Of a DNA stretch of 64,000 nucleotides, positions 49,129 to 57,814 are shown in pieces; position 1 is the stretch's first letter, and each line of letters opens with the position of its first letter. The notes beneath the pieces were generated by a model. The model was not told where the DNA came from, did no database searches, and worked only from the letters and a program-made list of their open reading frames with translations. The DNA comes from Oceanospirillales bacterium (GTDB lineage Bacteria; Pseudomonadota; Gammaproteobacteria; Pseudomonadales; Balneatricaceae): positions 152,074 through 216,073 of the forward strand of contig JAAEYW010000003.1 of the NCBI GenBank assembly GCA_018223185.1, in the 5' to 3' direction. A program made the position numbers and the translations under genes.

Positions 49129-49719
49129 TTGAATTTTTTCGCGCATCTGGTGTTGGCTGAGCCGACGGTTGAGTCACGGGTAGGCAATCTGCTGGGAGAC
49201 TTTGCCCGTGGCATTGATCAGGGCTCTCTGTCGGCTGAAGTGCTTCAGGGACTGATCAATCATCGCCAGATCGATCAGTTTACCGATCAGCATGTTGAGG
49301 TGCGCCAGATGAAGCGTCTTTTCAGTGAACAGCGCCGCAGATTTTCCGGTATCGCACTGGATGTTCTGTTCGATCACTATCTGCTGAATCACTGGCATCA
49401 GTTTGCTTCGCAACCTAAGGCACAGGTGATTGGTGGACTGTATGACGACCTTATTGCCGGACAGCCTCTGATGCCGCAGCGGATGCAGCAGGTCACCCGG
49501 CGAATAGTCGAGTCGGACTGGTTTGGCAGTTATGAAAGCCTTGAAGGGGTTAGCTATGCGCTGGACCGGATCGCGGGACGGATAAGGTTTAACAATGAGT
49601 TTGATGGTGTGGGAGAGGAGCTGGTGCTTCATTATCCACGGTTTGAAGCGGGTTTCCGGCTGTTTTTTGCTGATCTGACGAAGCAGTTCCCATCACCGCT
49701 GATCGATTCCGGGAACTGA
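49129..49719 (+). CDS. acpH: Acyl carrier protein phosphodiesterase AcpH
   Basis: Removes the 4'-phosphopantetheine group from holo-ACP. 196 residues with the family's opening MNFFAHLVLAEP, NLLGDFARG (metal-binding HD-like residues), a central LDVLFDHYLLNHWHQF and the closing PLIDSG region. The start is a TTG at 49129 directly behind the fadA terminator, so either transcription reads through or a promoter lies within the 3' end of fadA. The CCGGGG arm of the hairpin stands where a Shine-Dalgarno would be. Confidence 0.85.
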   Translation: MNFFAHLVLAEPTVESRVGNLLGDFARGIDQGSLSAEVLQGLINHRQIDQFTDQHVEVRQMKRLFSEQRRRFSGIALDVLFDHYLLNHWHQFASQPKAQVIGGLYDDLIAGQPLMPQRMQQVTRRIVESDWFGSYESLEGVSYALDRIAGRIRFNNEFDGVGEELVLHYPRFEAGFRLFFADLTKQFPSPLIDSGN

Positions 49720-49736
49720 ATATGTTTGTTAGTCTG

Positions 49737-50846
49737 TTAGCTGTTGCGCTGGGCGAGTCTTGCCTGAAGAGTGCTGATCAGTTCCTGCTTACCATGCCCC
49801 GTTTTATTAACCGCCGGTTCTGCGGTATTACGATAGCGGGCAATGGTATGGGCAATTTTCTGTTCTTTATTCAGGCCGGGGCGTGCATTCAGGCGGGCCG
49901 GAGCGGTTTGCTTTCTGGTCAGTAAAATACCTGAAGTCGCCCGGGATTTTTCCTGCTGCATCAGCGCAATCTCTGCACTTTTAACCGTATCAAGGTCCAG
50001 TTCAAGACGAGTCTCTTTAAGCGCTTCAGCTGGTTTTTTAGGTGACAGTGAAATGCTGCTACGGATTGCTGATTTGGGTTTGGCTTTGGGTGCGGTTTTG
50101 CGCATTCCCTGAGCCCGGGCATCAATACGTGCCATCACTGCAGCCATTTCCTGAGCTTCGGCTTGCTGCCGTGAGAGTTTGCTGTTCTCACGATTTTCGC
50201 GCTCCAGGGCAATTTTTTCCCTGATCAGCTTTTCCTGTTTTGCTGAGGATACTTTTCCCGATGCCAGTTTCGGTGTTGCTGTCGGACTAGCCGGTTTTAC
50301 CGCTGCGGTTTTAGCTTTTGTTTTAGATGATTTGCCGCGTTTGCGGGAGTCCATCGCGGCAAGAACTTTGTTCATTGCCATGGTTTCCTGTCGCTCCCGC
50401 GCAATGCGGGCTTCAAGTTCTGCATCCCTTTGTTGAGCCAGCAGCTTCAGATCGACTTCGCCAGCCGGTTTTGCGACTTCATTTTTCAGCAGAGCCTTTT
50501 GCTCAGCCTCTTCCAGCAGTGCCAGCGCCGCTTTGCGTTCTTCAGGACTCTGGCGGTGTACCTTGCTGGGTTTAGGTTTTGTGATCAGTCCCTGCAGACT
50601 TTTACCGTTGAACGTTTCCAATGCATCAGCCGTGAGTTCACGCGCTTCGCTAAGGTTATCAGCAAAGCCATACTCGCTGAGTGCGAAACTGTGCGCTCCG
50701 GCGGTACGAATATCATTATAAAGCTCGGCTTCTACCCCGGACTCTGCCGCGATCAGCAGCGTTTCCCAGTGAGCATCGATATCGTTTCGTGTTGAGCCGA
50801 CATAAACTTGTTTTGAAACTGTGTTTGTGATGGTGAAAATAATCAA
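49737..50846 (-). CDS. GIY-YIG-like domain joined to a charged, repetitive C-terminal region
   Basis: A 369-residue protein from TTG 50846. Residues 1-80 resemble a GIY-YIG domain: IIFTITNTVSKQVYVGSTRN matches the family's IYxITN...VYIGxT start, although the first motif has IIF in place of GIY, and a LYNDIRTAGAHSFAL segment follows as in the family. The remainder (about 95-369) is rich in Lys, Ala, Glu and Gln with predicted coiled coils (RIARERQETMAMNK, EKIALERENRENSKLSRQQA) and basic linkers. A TATAAT (50887-50882) with 17-base spacing to CTTACC suits this start better than TTG 50870. Function not recognised; nucleic-acid binding is plausible. Confidence 0.7.
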   Translation of the reverse strand: MIIFTITNTVSKQVYVGSTRNDIDAHWETLLIAAESGVEAELYNDIRTAGAHSFALSEYGFADNLSEARELTADALETFNGKSLQGLITKPKPSKVHRQSPEERKAALALLEEAEQKALLKNEVAKPAGEVDLKLLAQQRDAELEARIARERQETMAMNKVLAAMDSRKRGKSSKTKAKTAAVKPASPTATPKLASGKVSSAKQEKLIREKIALERENRENSKLSRQQAEAQEMAAVMARIDARAQGMRKTAPKAKPKSAIRSSISLSPKKPAEALKETRLELDLDTVKSAEIALMQQEKSRATSGILLTRKQTAPARLNARPGLNKEQKIAHTIARYRNTAEPAVNKTGHGKQELISTLQARLAQRNS

Positions 50847-50881
50847 GATGTTACCCGATACCGCTGGCAAAAAGAGGGCGT

Positions 50882-50910
50882 ATTATAGAGATCACAGAGG
50901 CAAAGGTAAG
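50882..50910 (-). promoter_or_regulatory. Promoter of the GIY-YIG-like gene
   Basis: Minus strand CTTACC (50910-50905), 17-base spacer, TATAAT (50887-50882); the predicted start is near 50875. The -10 is perfect, the -35 weak. Confidence 0.55.
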
Positions 50911-51029
50911 ACTTGAAATTTTGTTTTTTTTCAGACAAAAAAATGACCCCTGCTATCTATCTGATTTAATGGTTTATTCAGGTCGTGGCAGGTGAGCCGG
51001 CTGGAAAATAAATTTACAATTAAATCACT

Positions 51030-51413
51030 TCAGCGGCTTAACCGGGCGATCCGCTCTGCCAGTTGTTTGTATTCAGAATAGGTGTCTATGGTGGGTTGAC
51101 GCAACAGCTCGGGAATCTCTGCGAGGGCGTTGATCTTTCCATCCGGCAATAGCAGTTGCCAGGCGATTGTAAACCGGGGTTCCTCATCCAGTAACTGCTG
51201 GCAGGGAGGGCTGCTCCATACAGCAGACAAATTGCTGTTGGCATCCGCCTGTTTCAGGCAGGCGCTGATTAATGGTCGCAGCTTTATGATGTAAACGGCT
51301 GCGGCTCGCGGATTGTCCAGTTGCATCGCTGCGACTGGACCGGAGATTAATAACAGTGTCATTAACAGCAGCCCTGGCAGATAGCCCGGTGTATAGCGTT
51401 GTAAATGGGACAA
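51030..51413 (-). CDS. Hypothetical exported protein
   Basis: A 127-residue protein with signal peptide (hydrophobic about 12-28, cleavage near VAAMQ). The start TTG 51413 is supported by AGGAG seven bases upstream. The mature part has two cysteines in SACLKQADAN and SPPCQQLL, which could form a disulfide, and ends in a basic helix. No family recognised. It follows the msrAB gene on the same strand after about 90 bases but may have its own promoter. Confidence 0.6.
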   Translation of the reverse strand: MSHLQRYTPGYLPGLLLMTLLLISGPVAAMQLDNPRAAAVYIIKLRPLISACLKQADANSNLSAVWSSPPCQQLLDEEPRFTIAWQLLLPDGKINALAEIPELLRQPTIDTYSEYKQLAERIARLSR

Positions 51414-51506
51414 ACGGCTGCTCCTGTTGAGGATCTTTACCGCAGTTTATCCTATTTTTATGGAACGCTCAGCTACGGGCTTACTGTCTGTGCGATATTT
51501 ATAACG

Positions 51507-52673
51507 TTATTCACTAAACAGACTGAGCAGTTCACCATATCCTTCGGCAGCCATCAGCTCCCGGGGAATAAAACGCAGGGCGGCCGAGTTGATACAGTAA
51601 CGCAGCCCGGTGGGTTGCGGACCATCATTGAACAGATGTCCCAGATGGGAATCAGCATACTGGCTTCGCACCTCTGTCCGGGTTATGAAGAATTTGGTAT
51701 CGGTATGCTCGGAAACAGCTGAACGATTAATTGGCCGGGTAAAGCTCGGCCACCCGGTACCGGATTTAAACTTATCCTTTGATGAAAACAGGGGTTCTCC
51801 GCTGACAATATCCACGTAGATTCCCGCCCGCTTCTCATTCCAGTATTCATTCTGAAATGCCTGCTCGGTCGCATCTTCCTGAGTGACCTGATACTGCAGT
51901 TTGGTCAGCTTATTGCGCAGCTGTTTCTCTGATGGTTTTTTAAAATGGCTGTAATCGTTTGCGGCTCCTGTCCCCTGAGTGCCGGGCTTATCGCGGCTAG
52001 GGTCCATTTTTTGGTCGCGGCCAAACTGAGTGAAGTCCGGGTGCAGCTCATCGGCCCAGGTTTTTTTCAGGTACTGGTCGCGACCTGAATTAAAACGGTA
52101 GTATTTATACCTGAGGGGATTACGCTTGTAATAATCCTGATGGTAATCCTCAGCCGGATAAAACCGAATCAGCTGCGTCAGCTCTGTTGCTAAGGGTTTG
52201 CTGTAGCGTCCGGACGCTGCCAGTTCAGCCATTGATTTTTTTGCGATCAGACGTTGCTGTTCGTTGTGGTAAAACACTGCAGGGCGGTATTGAGTACCCC
52301 GGTCAACAAATGAACCTTTACCATCGGTCGGATCCATCTGGCGCCAGAGAGACTGGAGTAAGCCTTCGTAGGTAATCACTTTGGGATCATAGTATACCTG
52401 TACTGATTCGGTATGACCGGTGCTGCCTGATGAGACCTCTTTATAGGTCGGATCAGCCTTCTGGCCACCGGCATAACCGGAGATCGCCTCCCTGACGCCG
52501 GGAAGCTTTTCAAAGCCAGCCTCAGTACACCAGAAGCATCCTCCGGCAAAGGTGGCGACCTTGAGTCCCTGTTGCTGAAGGTCTGCGCGAACTACAGTCT
52601 CCGGGCTGGCGGTAACGCTCAGCACGGTAATGCTCGTCAGGGTTGCCAGAAACACGGCTATCTTAGTTTTCAT
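51507..52673 (-). CDS. msrAB: Exported bifunctional methionine sulfoxide reductase MsrA-MsrB
   Basis: Repairs both S- and R-methionine sulfoxides. 388 residues: signal peptide (about 1-23), MsrA domain (about 38-210) with GGCFWCTE and catalytic C46, and MsrB domain (about 245-380) with [17 protein letters not shown] and [11 protein letters not shown] with catalytic C360. The zinc-binding cysteines of many MsrB proteins are absent. Unlike Neisseria PilB there is no thioredoxin domain, so an external periplasmic reductant is needed. Confidence 0.93.
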   Translation of the reverse strand: MKTKIAVFLATLTSITVLSVTASPETVVRADLQQQGLKVATFAGGCFWCTEAGFEKLPGVREAISGYAGGQKADPTYKEVSSGSTGHTESVQVYYDPKVITYEGLLQSLWRQMDPTDGKGSFVDRGTQYRPAVFYHNEQQRLIAKKSMAELAASGRYSKPLATELTQLIRFYPAEDYHQDYYKRNPLRYKYYRFNSGRDQYLKKTWADELHPDFTQFGRDQKMDPSRDKPGTQGTGAANDYSHFKKPSEKQLRNKLTKLQYQVTQEDATEQAFQNEYWNEKRAGIYVDIVSGEPLFSSKDKFKSGTGWPSFTRPINRSAVSEHTDTKFFITRTEVRSQYADSHLGHLFNDGPQPTGLRYCINSAALRFIPRELMAAEGYGELLSLFSE

Positions 52674-52826
52674 CGCTTATTTCTCCAAAAACATCACTGA
52701 ATAGATTAACTTTACTGTCGGGCAATGAAACCAACCTGAAAATACCAAAATGGTGATGTTTTTTTTGACCCCCGTAAGCGGCTGTAGTATCTCTTGATGA
52801 GTAAGTTCTTAAGTAACGGGGTGTAG

Positions 52827-53519
52827 ATGTCAAATCTGAATGAGAGTGTCATCCTGAATGAGCTTCCCCCAATTGAGCAGGGGTGTGTTATACAAGTCAG
52901 CGATGAAGGAGGTCGTCTTAAATATATCTCCCGCTTCTTTGGTATCGATGGCAAGGTCGTAATCTCCCGGTTACCGGCGGTATCACAACTGAAACAACGT
53001 GATATGGCCACCGATGAGCTGACCTACAGAGATACCTTTACCAGTAGAAAAAAGCTGGTCATGAGAATGATCTCGCATGGCCGGGTATATGCCTTTGAAA
53101 CTGAAGTTGTCGATCTGTTCCTGCAGGGGGGCCGGCTGCTGATGACAACCTATCCAAAAAAGATTCAATCCCGGCTGCTGCGAAAAGAGCCACGTTATCC
53201 CTGTACGATTCCAGCTGAGCTGATGATAGGGGAACATAGTATCAGCGGAATTATGGTCAATTTCAGTACCGGCGGCGGTTTGTTGAAGCTGACTGCTGAG
53301 CAGGATCCGGAGCTGTTGCAGCGTGCACGCAGCGAACAGTTGGCGTGTATTCTGAAACTGCAGCTGCCTTTCAATGAGGAGCCTTCTGAAGTGGATTCCA
53401 GGGTTATGTCTTTGTCCGTAACCGATCATCATGCAGGTCTGGCTTTTACGGCTGATCGTGAGGTGATTCTGCGTTATATCACTGCATTGAAGCTGGAGTC
53501 TATCAGCGATTATTTCTGA
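52827..53519 (+). CDS. PilZ-domain c-di-GMP-binding protein (YcgR-like)
   Basis: A 230-residue cytoplasmic protein. The N-terminal half (about 1-110) resembles the YcgR N domain; the C-terminal PilZ domain has the RxxxR motif RKEPR at 119-123 and NFSTGGG at 145-151 in place of the usual D/NxSxxG. Both c-di-GMP contact motifs are intact. It may act on flagellar or surface behaviour; no flagellar gene is nearby. Stands alone and ends in a hairpin terminator. Confidence 0.87.
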   Translation: MSNLNESVILNELPPIEQGCVIQVSDEGGRLKYISRFFGIDGKVVISRLPAVSQLKQRDMATDELTYRDTFTSRKKLVMRMISHGRVYAFETEVVDLFLQGGRLLMTTYPKKIQSRLLRKEPRYPCTIPAELMIGEHSISGIMVNFSTGGGLLKLTAEQDPELLQRARSEQLACILKLQLPFNEEPSEVDSRVMSLSVTDHHAGLAFTADREVILRYITALKLESISDYF

Positions 53520-53522
53520 CCG

Positions 53523-53555
53523 GGTTGCTACTGCCGGTAGCAACCTCCGGTTTTT
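53523..53555 (+). terminator. Intrinsic terminator after the PilZ gene
   Basis: GGTTGCTAC (53523-53531) pairs with GTAGCAACC (53537-53545); a CCGG and five T residues follow. Confidence 0.75.
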
Positions 53556-53565
53556 GATTGACTGC

Positions 53566-55797
53566 TTACATCAACGAAACAGCATCATTGCCTTCCTGTC
53601 GTACACTGCCGATAGCACAGGCCGTTGTATAGCCTGCGGCCTGTAATTCGGCAATCACTGAGTCTGCCTGATCTGAACTGACCGCCGCGAGCAATCCGCC
53701 TGCGGTTTGTGGGTCAAACAGCAGCTCGGTGGCGATATCATGACTGAACTCATCCAGATTATTAATGGTATGTTCAAACTTCCGGTTCTGAGGGTGCAGG
53801 GAACTGAAAAGCCCAGCCCGGAGGCACGGCAGTGCGCCCTCCATAGCGGGTAGTTTTTCCAGCCACAGACGCGCCCCAAGACCCGAACCATTGAGCATCT
53901 CATGCAGGTGTCCCAGAAGGCCAAAACCCGTGATATCGGTACAGGCATGAGCCCCCGCTGCGGTGAAAATCCTGCTGGCCTGGTAATTCGATTGCAGCAT
54001 ATGTTGCAGTGCCTGACTTATCCAGCGCCCCTGAGCCTGGCTGCGCATATCGCTGGCAAACAGTGTGCCAGTGCCCAGTGGTTTGGTGATAATTAACCGG
54101 TCTCCGGATTGCAGCCCTTGTTTGGTCAGGAGCTGCTGACGGTCGGCCAGACCATTGATGGTGAAGCCCAGTGTCAGTTCGGAGCCTTCTGATGTGTGTC
54201 CGCCGATCAGACCGATACCACATTCAGTAAATACCTTGCTGGCCCCGAGAAGCAGATGACGGAGTCGCTGCTCGATAATCTCATCGCTGGCATGGGGAAG
54301 GCTGACAATTGCCTGAGCACTGTGGGGTGTTGCGCCCATGGCGAAAATATCTCCCAGGGCATGGTTTGCTGCAATCTGGCCAAACAGAAAATCATCGCTG
54401 ACCAACTGACGGAAGCTGTCGACCGACTGGACCAGTAGTTTTCCCTGAGGAATAGCGATGACTGCGGCATCGTCGGGACGGTTAAGACCGATCTCAATCT
54501 CGTTGGGCGGGGCAGGCAACTGTTTCAGTACCCGGTTGAGAATACTGTGGCCTACTTTAGCGCCGCAACCACCGCAGCGCATATCCGGGTTCTCAATTTT
54601 CAGCGCCGCACCGGGCACCTGATCGGGCAGCTGGGTGAGATCGCTGAAACGTTGCATGAATTTCTGATCAATACGGTCTTTCCAGCGCCAGACCCAGTCA
54701 CCGGCAAAACTGAACGGGCCGCGGGAGGCAACCGCATAGCGATCCCCGGTGCTGATAAGGCTGAGAAACTGTTTTTGCGGTCTGAAACGGGTAAGTGGCT
54801 GCCCCGCGAGCGCTGCCTGCAGATTGCGCAATAGCGGCGCTCCCTGACGCACTGCAAATACACCGGCTTTGGGACGCGGATAATTAACCATATCGGCGAT
54901 ATCGCCGCAGGCAAAGATCTCCGGATGAGACAACGATTGCAGATAATCATTGACCCGGATACATCCGTTTTCCGAGCATTCAAGTCCGGCACGGGCTGGC
55001 CATTGGGCGCCTGTGGCAGACGTCGCCCAGATAATCTCATCCAGTTCGATAACGCCTCCAGACTCATTGATCACCCGTCCCTGTTTGACCTGAGCGACCC
55101 GGAAGTTGGTATGCAGTTCAATATTGCGTTGTTTCAGTACCTTCAGGTAACGATTTTTTACCCGATTGTTATGGCCAGTCAGAATCTGTTGTGGCCCGCA
55201 CATAATATGAAAGTGCAGATGGCTGGTGCGACGCTGCTCTTTGCTGAGCATTTTGTGCAGTTTGTACTGCATCGCCAGCATGACTTCGACAGCACTGGCT
55301 CCTCCGCCAACCGTGCCGATGTGAATATCCTGAAGATCATCACACTGCATAATGCGATTCTGCAAGGATTCCCAGTAATCCAGCAATGGTTTAACCGGCT
55401 TAACACCGGTGGTGAATTCTGCTGCACCGGGAATGGTTGTCAGGTCGGGTGTTGACCCTGTGTCGATACTCAACAGGTCGTAACTGAAATCCGGATGGTT
55501 GAGACACTGTACGGTTCGGCTGACCGGATCGATACCAATCACAGAGTCTTCAATAAAATCGATGCCGGCATAACGACAGAAACGGCCCAGATCGATATGC
55601 ACCTGATCGAAACTGTAATGGCCGGCAATCAGTCCAGGCAGCATGCCAGAATAGGGCGTCTGCACCATATTCGAGATCAGCGTAACGCGAACCCCTGCGG
55701 GTTTGTTCATCGCCATCATCAGCAGAGCGATAGCGTGAGCGTGCCCACCTCCGATAAAGATCAGGTGTTTACTTGCGGGGATGGGATCCTGTTGCAT
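53566..55797 (-). CDS. selD: FAD-dependent oxidoreductase fused to selenide, water dikinase SelD
   Basis: A 743-residue fusion. Residues 1-380 are a NADH-dehydrogenase-like pyridine nucleotide-disulfide oxidoreductase: FIGGGHAHAIALLMMA for FAD, a second GTVGGGASAVEVMLAM near 165 for NAD(P)H, and IFACGDIADM near 300. Residues 400-743 are SelD, which makes selenophosphate from selenide and ATP: CGGCGAKV with C411 at the catalytic Cys17 position of E. coli SelD, NRPDDAAVI, and GGHTSEGSELTLGF. This fusion is known from cyanobacteria and several gammaproteobacteria, where the flavoprotein may supply reduced selenium. An unusual structured RNA lies upstream. Confidence 0.93.
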   Translation of the reverse strand: MQQDPIPASKHLIFIGGGHAHAIALLMMAMNKPAGVRVTLISNMVQTPYSGMLPGLIAGHYSFDQVHIDLGRFCRYAGIDFIEDSVIGIDPVSRTVQCLNHPDFSYDLLSIDTGSTPDLTTIPGAAEFTTGVKPVKPLLDYWESLQNRIMQCDDLQDIHIGTVGGGASAVEVMLAMQYKLHKMLSKEQRRTSHLHFHIMCGPQQILTGHNNRVKNRYLKVLKQRNIELHTNFRVAQVKQGRVINESGGVIELDEIIWATSATGAQWPARAGLECSENGCIRVNDYLQSLSHPEIFACGDIADMVNYPRPKAGVFAVRQGAPLLRNLQAALAGQPLTRFRPQKQFLSLISTGDRYAVASRGPFSFAGDWVWRWKDRIDQKFMQRFSDLTQLPDQVPGAALKIENPDMRCGGCGAKVGHSILNRVLKQLPAPPNEIEIGLNRPDDAAVIAIPQGKLLVQSVDSFRQLVSDDFLFGQIAANHALGDIFAMGATPHSAQAIVSLPHASDEIIEQRLRHLLLGASKVFTECGIGLIGGHTSEGSELTLGFTINGLADRQQLLTKQGLQSGDRLIITKPLGTGTLFASDMRSQAQGRWISQALQHMLQSNYQASRIFTAAGAHACTDITGFGLLGHLHEMLNGSGLGARLWLEKLPAMEGALPCLRAGLFSSLHPQNRKFEHTINNLDEFSHDIATELLFDPQTAGGLLAAVSSDQADSVIAELQAAGYTTACAIGSVRQEGNDAVSLM

Positions 55798-55857
55798 CAG
55801 TGCTCGGCCTGTTAAAAAAGTTTGCTATATATTAGCGAATAAATGGCCGGAGATAAG

Positions 55858-55885
55858 AAAAAAATACCGGGTGGTTAAACCCGGT
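55858..55885 (-). terminator. Intrinsic terminator of the structured RNA
   Basis: On the minus strand ACCGGG, loop TTTAACCA, CCCGGT, A, then seven T residues. It lies 60 bases before the selD start codon. Confidence 0.85.
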
Positions 55886-56078
55886 CAATATTAACAAGAG
55901 CCTGATAGTACCAGCAAGCATCCGGGTGATAGCTGAAAAGTCAGCTTACACCTTAAAAACCGGAGCTTAACTGTATATCACAACCCGTAAGCAGGGTGGG
56001 GAGAACTGGCCAAATCAGTTCCCCCACCGTCGGCAGATTACCGGTGAGGTGAGAGCAATCTGCCAGTGCTTACGAGTC
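55858..56078 (-). ncRNA. Candidate Fur-regulated structured RNA, about 220 nt
   Basis: Predicted to start near 56078 and end at the terminator. Domain 1 is a three-way junction: P1 CGTAAGCA (56074-56067) with TGCTTACG (55993-55986); P2 GGCAGATT (56064-56057) with AATCTGCC (56039-56032); P3 GGTGGGGGAACTG (56028-56016) with 56008-55995, thirteen pairs and one bulge. Domain 2: AAGCTCCGG (55968-55960) pairs with CCGGATGCTT (55925-55916, one bulge) around a hairpin AGCTGA-CTTT-TCAGCT (55946-55931). A terminator follows. I recognise no known riboswitch or sRNA family. It is either a free small RNA or a leader that can terminate before selD. Confidence 0.6.
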
Positions 56079-56084
56079 GGATTG

Positions 56085-56113
56085 ATATTAATGCAAATGA
56101 GAATGACTATCAA
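56085..56113 (-). promoter_or_regulatory. Sigma-70 promoter overlapped by a Fur box
   Basis: Minus strand TTGATA (56113-56108), 17-base spacer, TAATAT (56090-56085). The spacer and -35 are covered by a 19-base site (56093-56111, plus strand GCAAATGAGAATGACTATC) that matches 14 of 19 positions of the classic Fur box. Iron-loaded Fur should block this promoter. Confidence 0.7.
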
Positions 56114-56332
56114 TAACTATTTTGTTAGTTTATTGCTTATAAACTGATCCGGCCCTGAATATTGCGGTTCTACAGGCGTTGAGTGGATTTATAAGTCACT
56201 ATGCAAAGGTTTTCCCATAGGATATCCACAGAAACAGGGGATAAAAGTGACCCTGATCACTTATTAACATTGAAGAATAACGGCGCTGCGACTTAACTGA
56301 GTGTAACGGTGTTACCCGAAATGGATCTGATA

Positions 56333-57814
56333 ATGGGACTTGAGATTAAGAAGTCTGAATTCGCCCGGCAAGACTACGAACGCTTTACCCGCAAGTTGTT
56401 CAGTAATCTGGATGAGCTTGCTCAGTTATTGCAACAGCCAGGCTTCGGATTAGGAGCCGCTACGCTGGGGGCCGAACTTGAACTCTATATTGTTGATAAG
56501 CTGGGCCGGCCGCTATTGGTGAACAATAAGATACAGGCGCAGCTGGGGGACCCACAGCTGACGCTGGAGCTGAACCGCTATAATCTGGAATATAACCTGA
56601 CCCCTGTCGCGATGGAGGGCCGGCCTTTTTCAGCCATAGAGACTGAGATTCGCACGGTATTGGAACGACTCAATGCTCTGGCTGAGCCTTATGGCGGCCG
56701 GATATTGCCCATTGGTATCCTGCCGACATTGCAGCGTAAAGATTTTGGTTTACACGCGATGACTGATCTGTCCCGTTATCATGCACTCACCCGGGCGCTG
56801 GCTGAGATCCGGGGTGAGACTGTTGCAATCAGGATTGATGGCGAAGATCCGATCTCCCTGCGTGCCTCTGATGTCACTCTGGAGGGCGCTAATACTTCAC
56901 TGCAGATGCACTATCGTGTCACTCCTCAACAATTTGCTGACAGTTATAACGCGATTCAGCTGGTGACCCCTCTGGTGTTGGCGATATCGGCAAACTCTCC
57001 GTTTCTGATGGGCAACCGGTTGTGGCATGAGACCCGTGTACCGCTGTTCAGGCAGGCGATTGATGGCAGCGGTAATGGTTCGGTGAAAACCGGAGAAGCG
57101 GAACGAGTGAGCTTTGGCCATGGCTGGGTCAGGCATGGAGTGCATGAGCTGTTTGCCGAAACGGTATACCTGCATAAACCTATCCTGCCGGTGTGTGAAA
57201 AAAAACATGGCAGGGCTGGTAAAGCAGGGGACAATATCTCTCTGTTCGAACTGACATTGCATCAGGGTACCGTATGGCCCTGGAATCGTCCGGTATATGA
57301 TCCGGTCGATGGTGGTCATCTGCGTATTGAGATCCGGTCATTACCGGCGGGACCGAGTCCCTGCGATATGATGGCAAATGCAGCACTGATTATCGGACTG
57401 GCTGAAGGGCTGCGTTCACGTATTGAGGAGATCATTCCGGCGTTGCCTTTTAAGACTCTGGAATATAATTTCTATCAGGCTGCCCGGTTTGGTATGGGGG
57501 CAAAACTGATGTGGCCAAGTGGCCCCCGTGAGCAGTTAACCCGGCTTCCGGTTGTGGATATCGTGTCTGCTCTGTTGCCGGTTGCACGTAAAGGCTTACT
57601 GGGTGCGGGAATCCGTCCGGCGGAGGTGGATCACTATCTGGGGATTATTAGTCAGCGTCTGCAGGCGAGAACCAATGGTGCCTGCTGGCAATTGCGTCAG
57701 TTTGAACGCTTATCCCGTTCGCAGACCAGGCGACGGGCGTTGCGCTGTATGCTGGAACATTATATCGGTCACTGTGGCAATAATCGTCCAGTGGCCGAAT
57801 GGGAGGATATCTGA
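56333..57814 (+). CDS. GCS2-family glutamate-cysteine ligase-like carboxylate-amine ligase
   Basis: ATP-dependent ligase of the GCS2 superfamily, which joins an amine to the gamma-carboxylate of glutamate. 493 residues from ATG 56333 (MGLEIKKSEF), chosen for GGAT upstream and family-like start; ATG 56321 and GTG 56309 are alternatives. Core motifs: GAELELYIVD near 44, ELNRYNLEYNLTP near 82, LQMHYRV near 190 and HLRIEIRSLPAGPSP near 330, which carry the ATP and metal contacts. It is not the E. coli-type GshA. Overlaps the next gene by one base, so ligation and hydrolysis of the same bond may be paired. Confidence 0.82.
   Translation: MGLEIKKSEFARQDYERFTRKLFSNLDELAQLLQQPGFGLGAATLGAELELYIVDKLGRPLLVNNKIQAQLGDPQLTLELNRYNLEYNLTPVAMEGRPFSAIETEIRTVLERLNALAEPYGGRILPIGILPTLQRKDFGLHAMTDLSRYHALTRALAEIRGETVAIRIDGEDPISLRASDVTLEGANTSLQMHYRVTPQQFADSYNAIQLVTPLVLAISANSPFLMGNRLWHETRVPLFRQAIDGSGNGSVKTGEAERVSFGHGWVRHGVHELFAETVYLHKPILPVCEKKHGRAGKAGDNISLFELTLHQGTVWPWNRPVYDPVDGGHLRIEIRSLPAGPSPCDMMANAALIIGLAEGLRSRIEEIIPALPFKTLEYNFYQAARFGMGAKLMWPSGPREQLTRLPVVDIVSALLPVARKGLLGAGIRPAEVDHYLGIISQRLQARTNGACWQLRQFERLSRSQTRRRALRCMLEHYIGHCGNNRPVAEWEDI

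Larger units (their letters stand above)
55798..56332. other. Intergenic region holding a structured transcript
   Basis: About 530 bases between divergent selD and GCS2 genes. The left 290 bases are taken by the structured RNA, its promoter and terminator; 55798-55857 would hold a separate selD promoter or the end of a leader. The right part (56115-56332) contains AT-rich sequence, a GATATCCACAG DnaA-box-like segment at 56221-56231 and the presumed promoter of the GCS2 operon. Confidence 0.6.

Noticed and set aside
55858-56078. Cobalamin, TPP or 6S RNA identity for the structured transcript
   Set aside because: The conserved cores of those families (for example the cobalamin box order or the TPP CTGAGA core) are not present in the right order.
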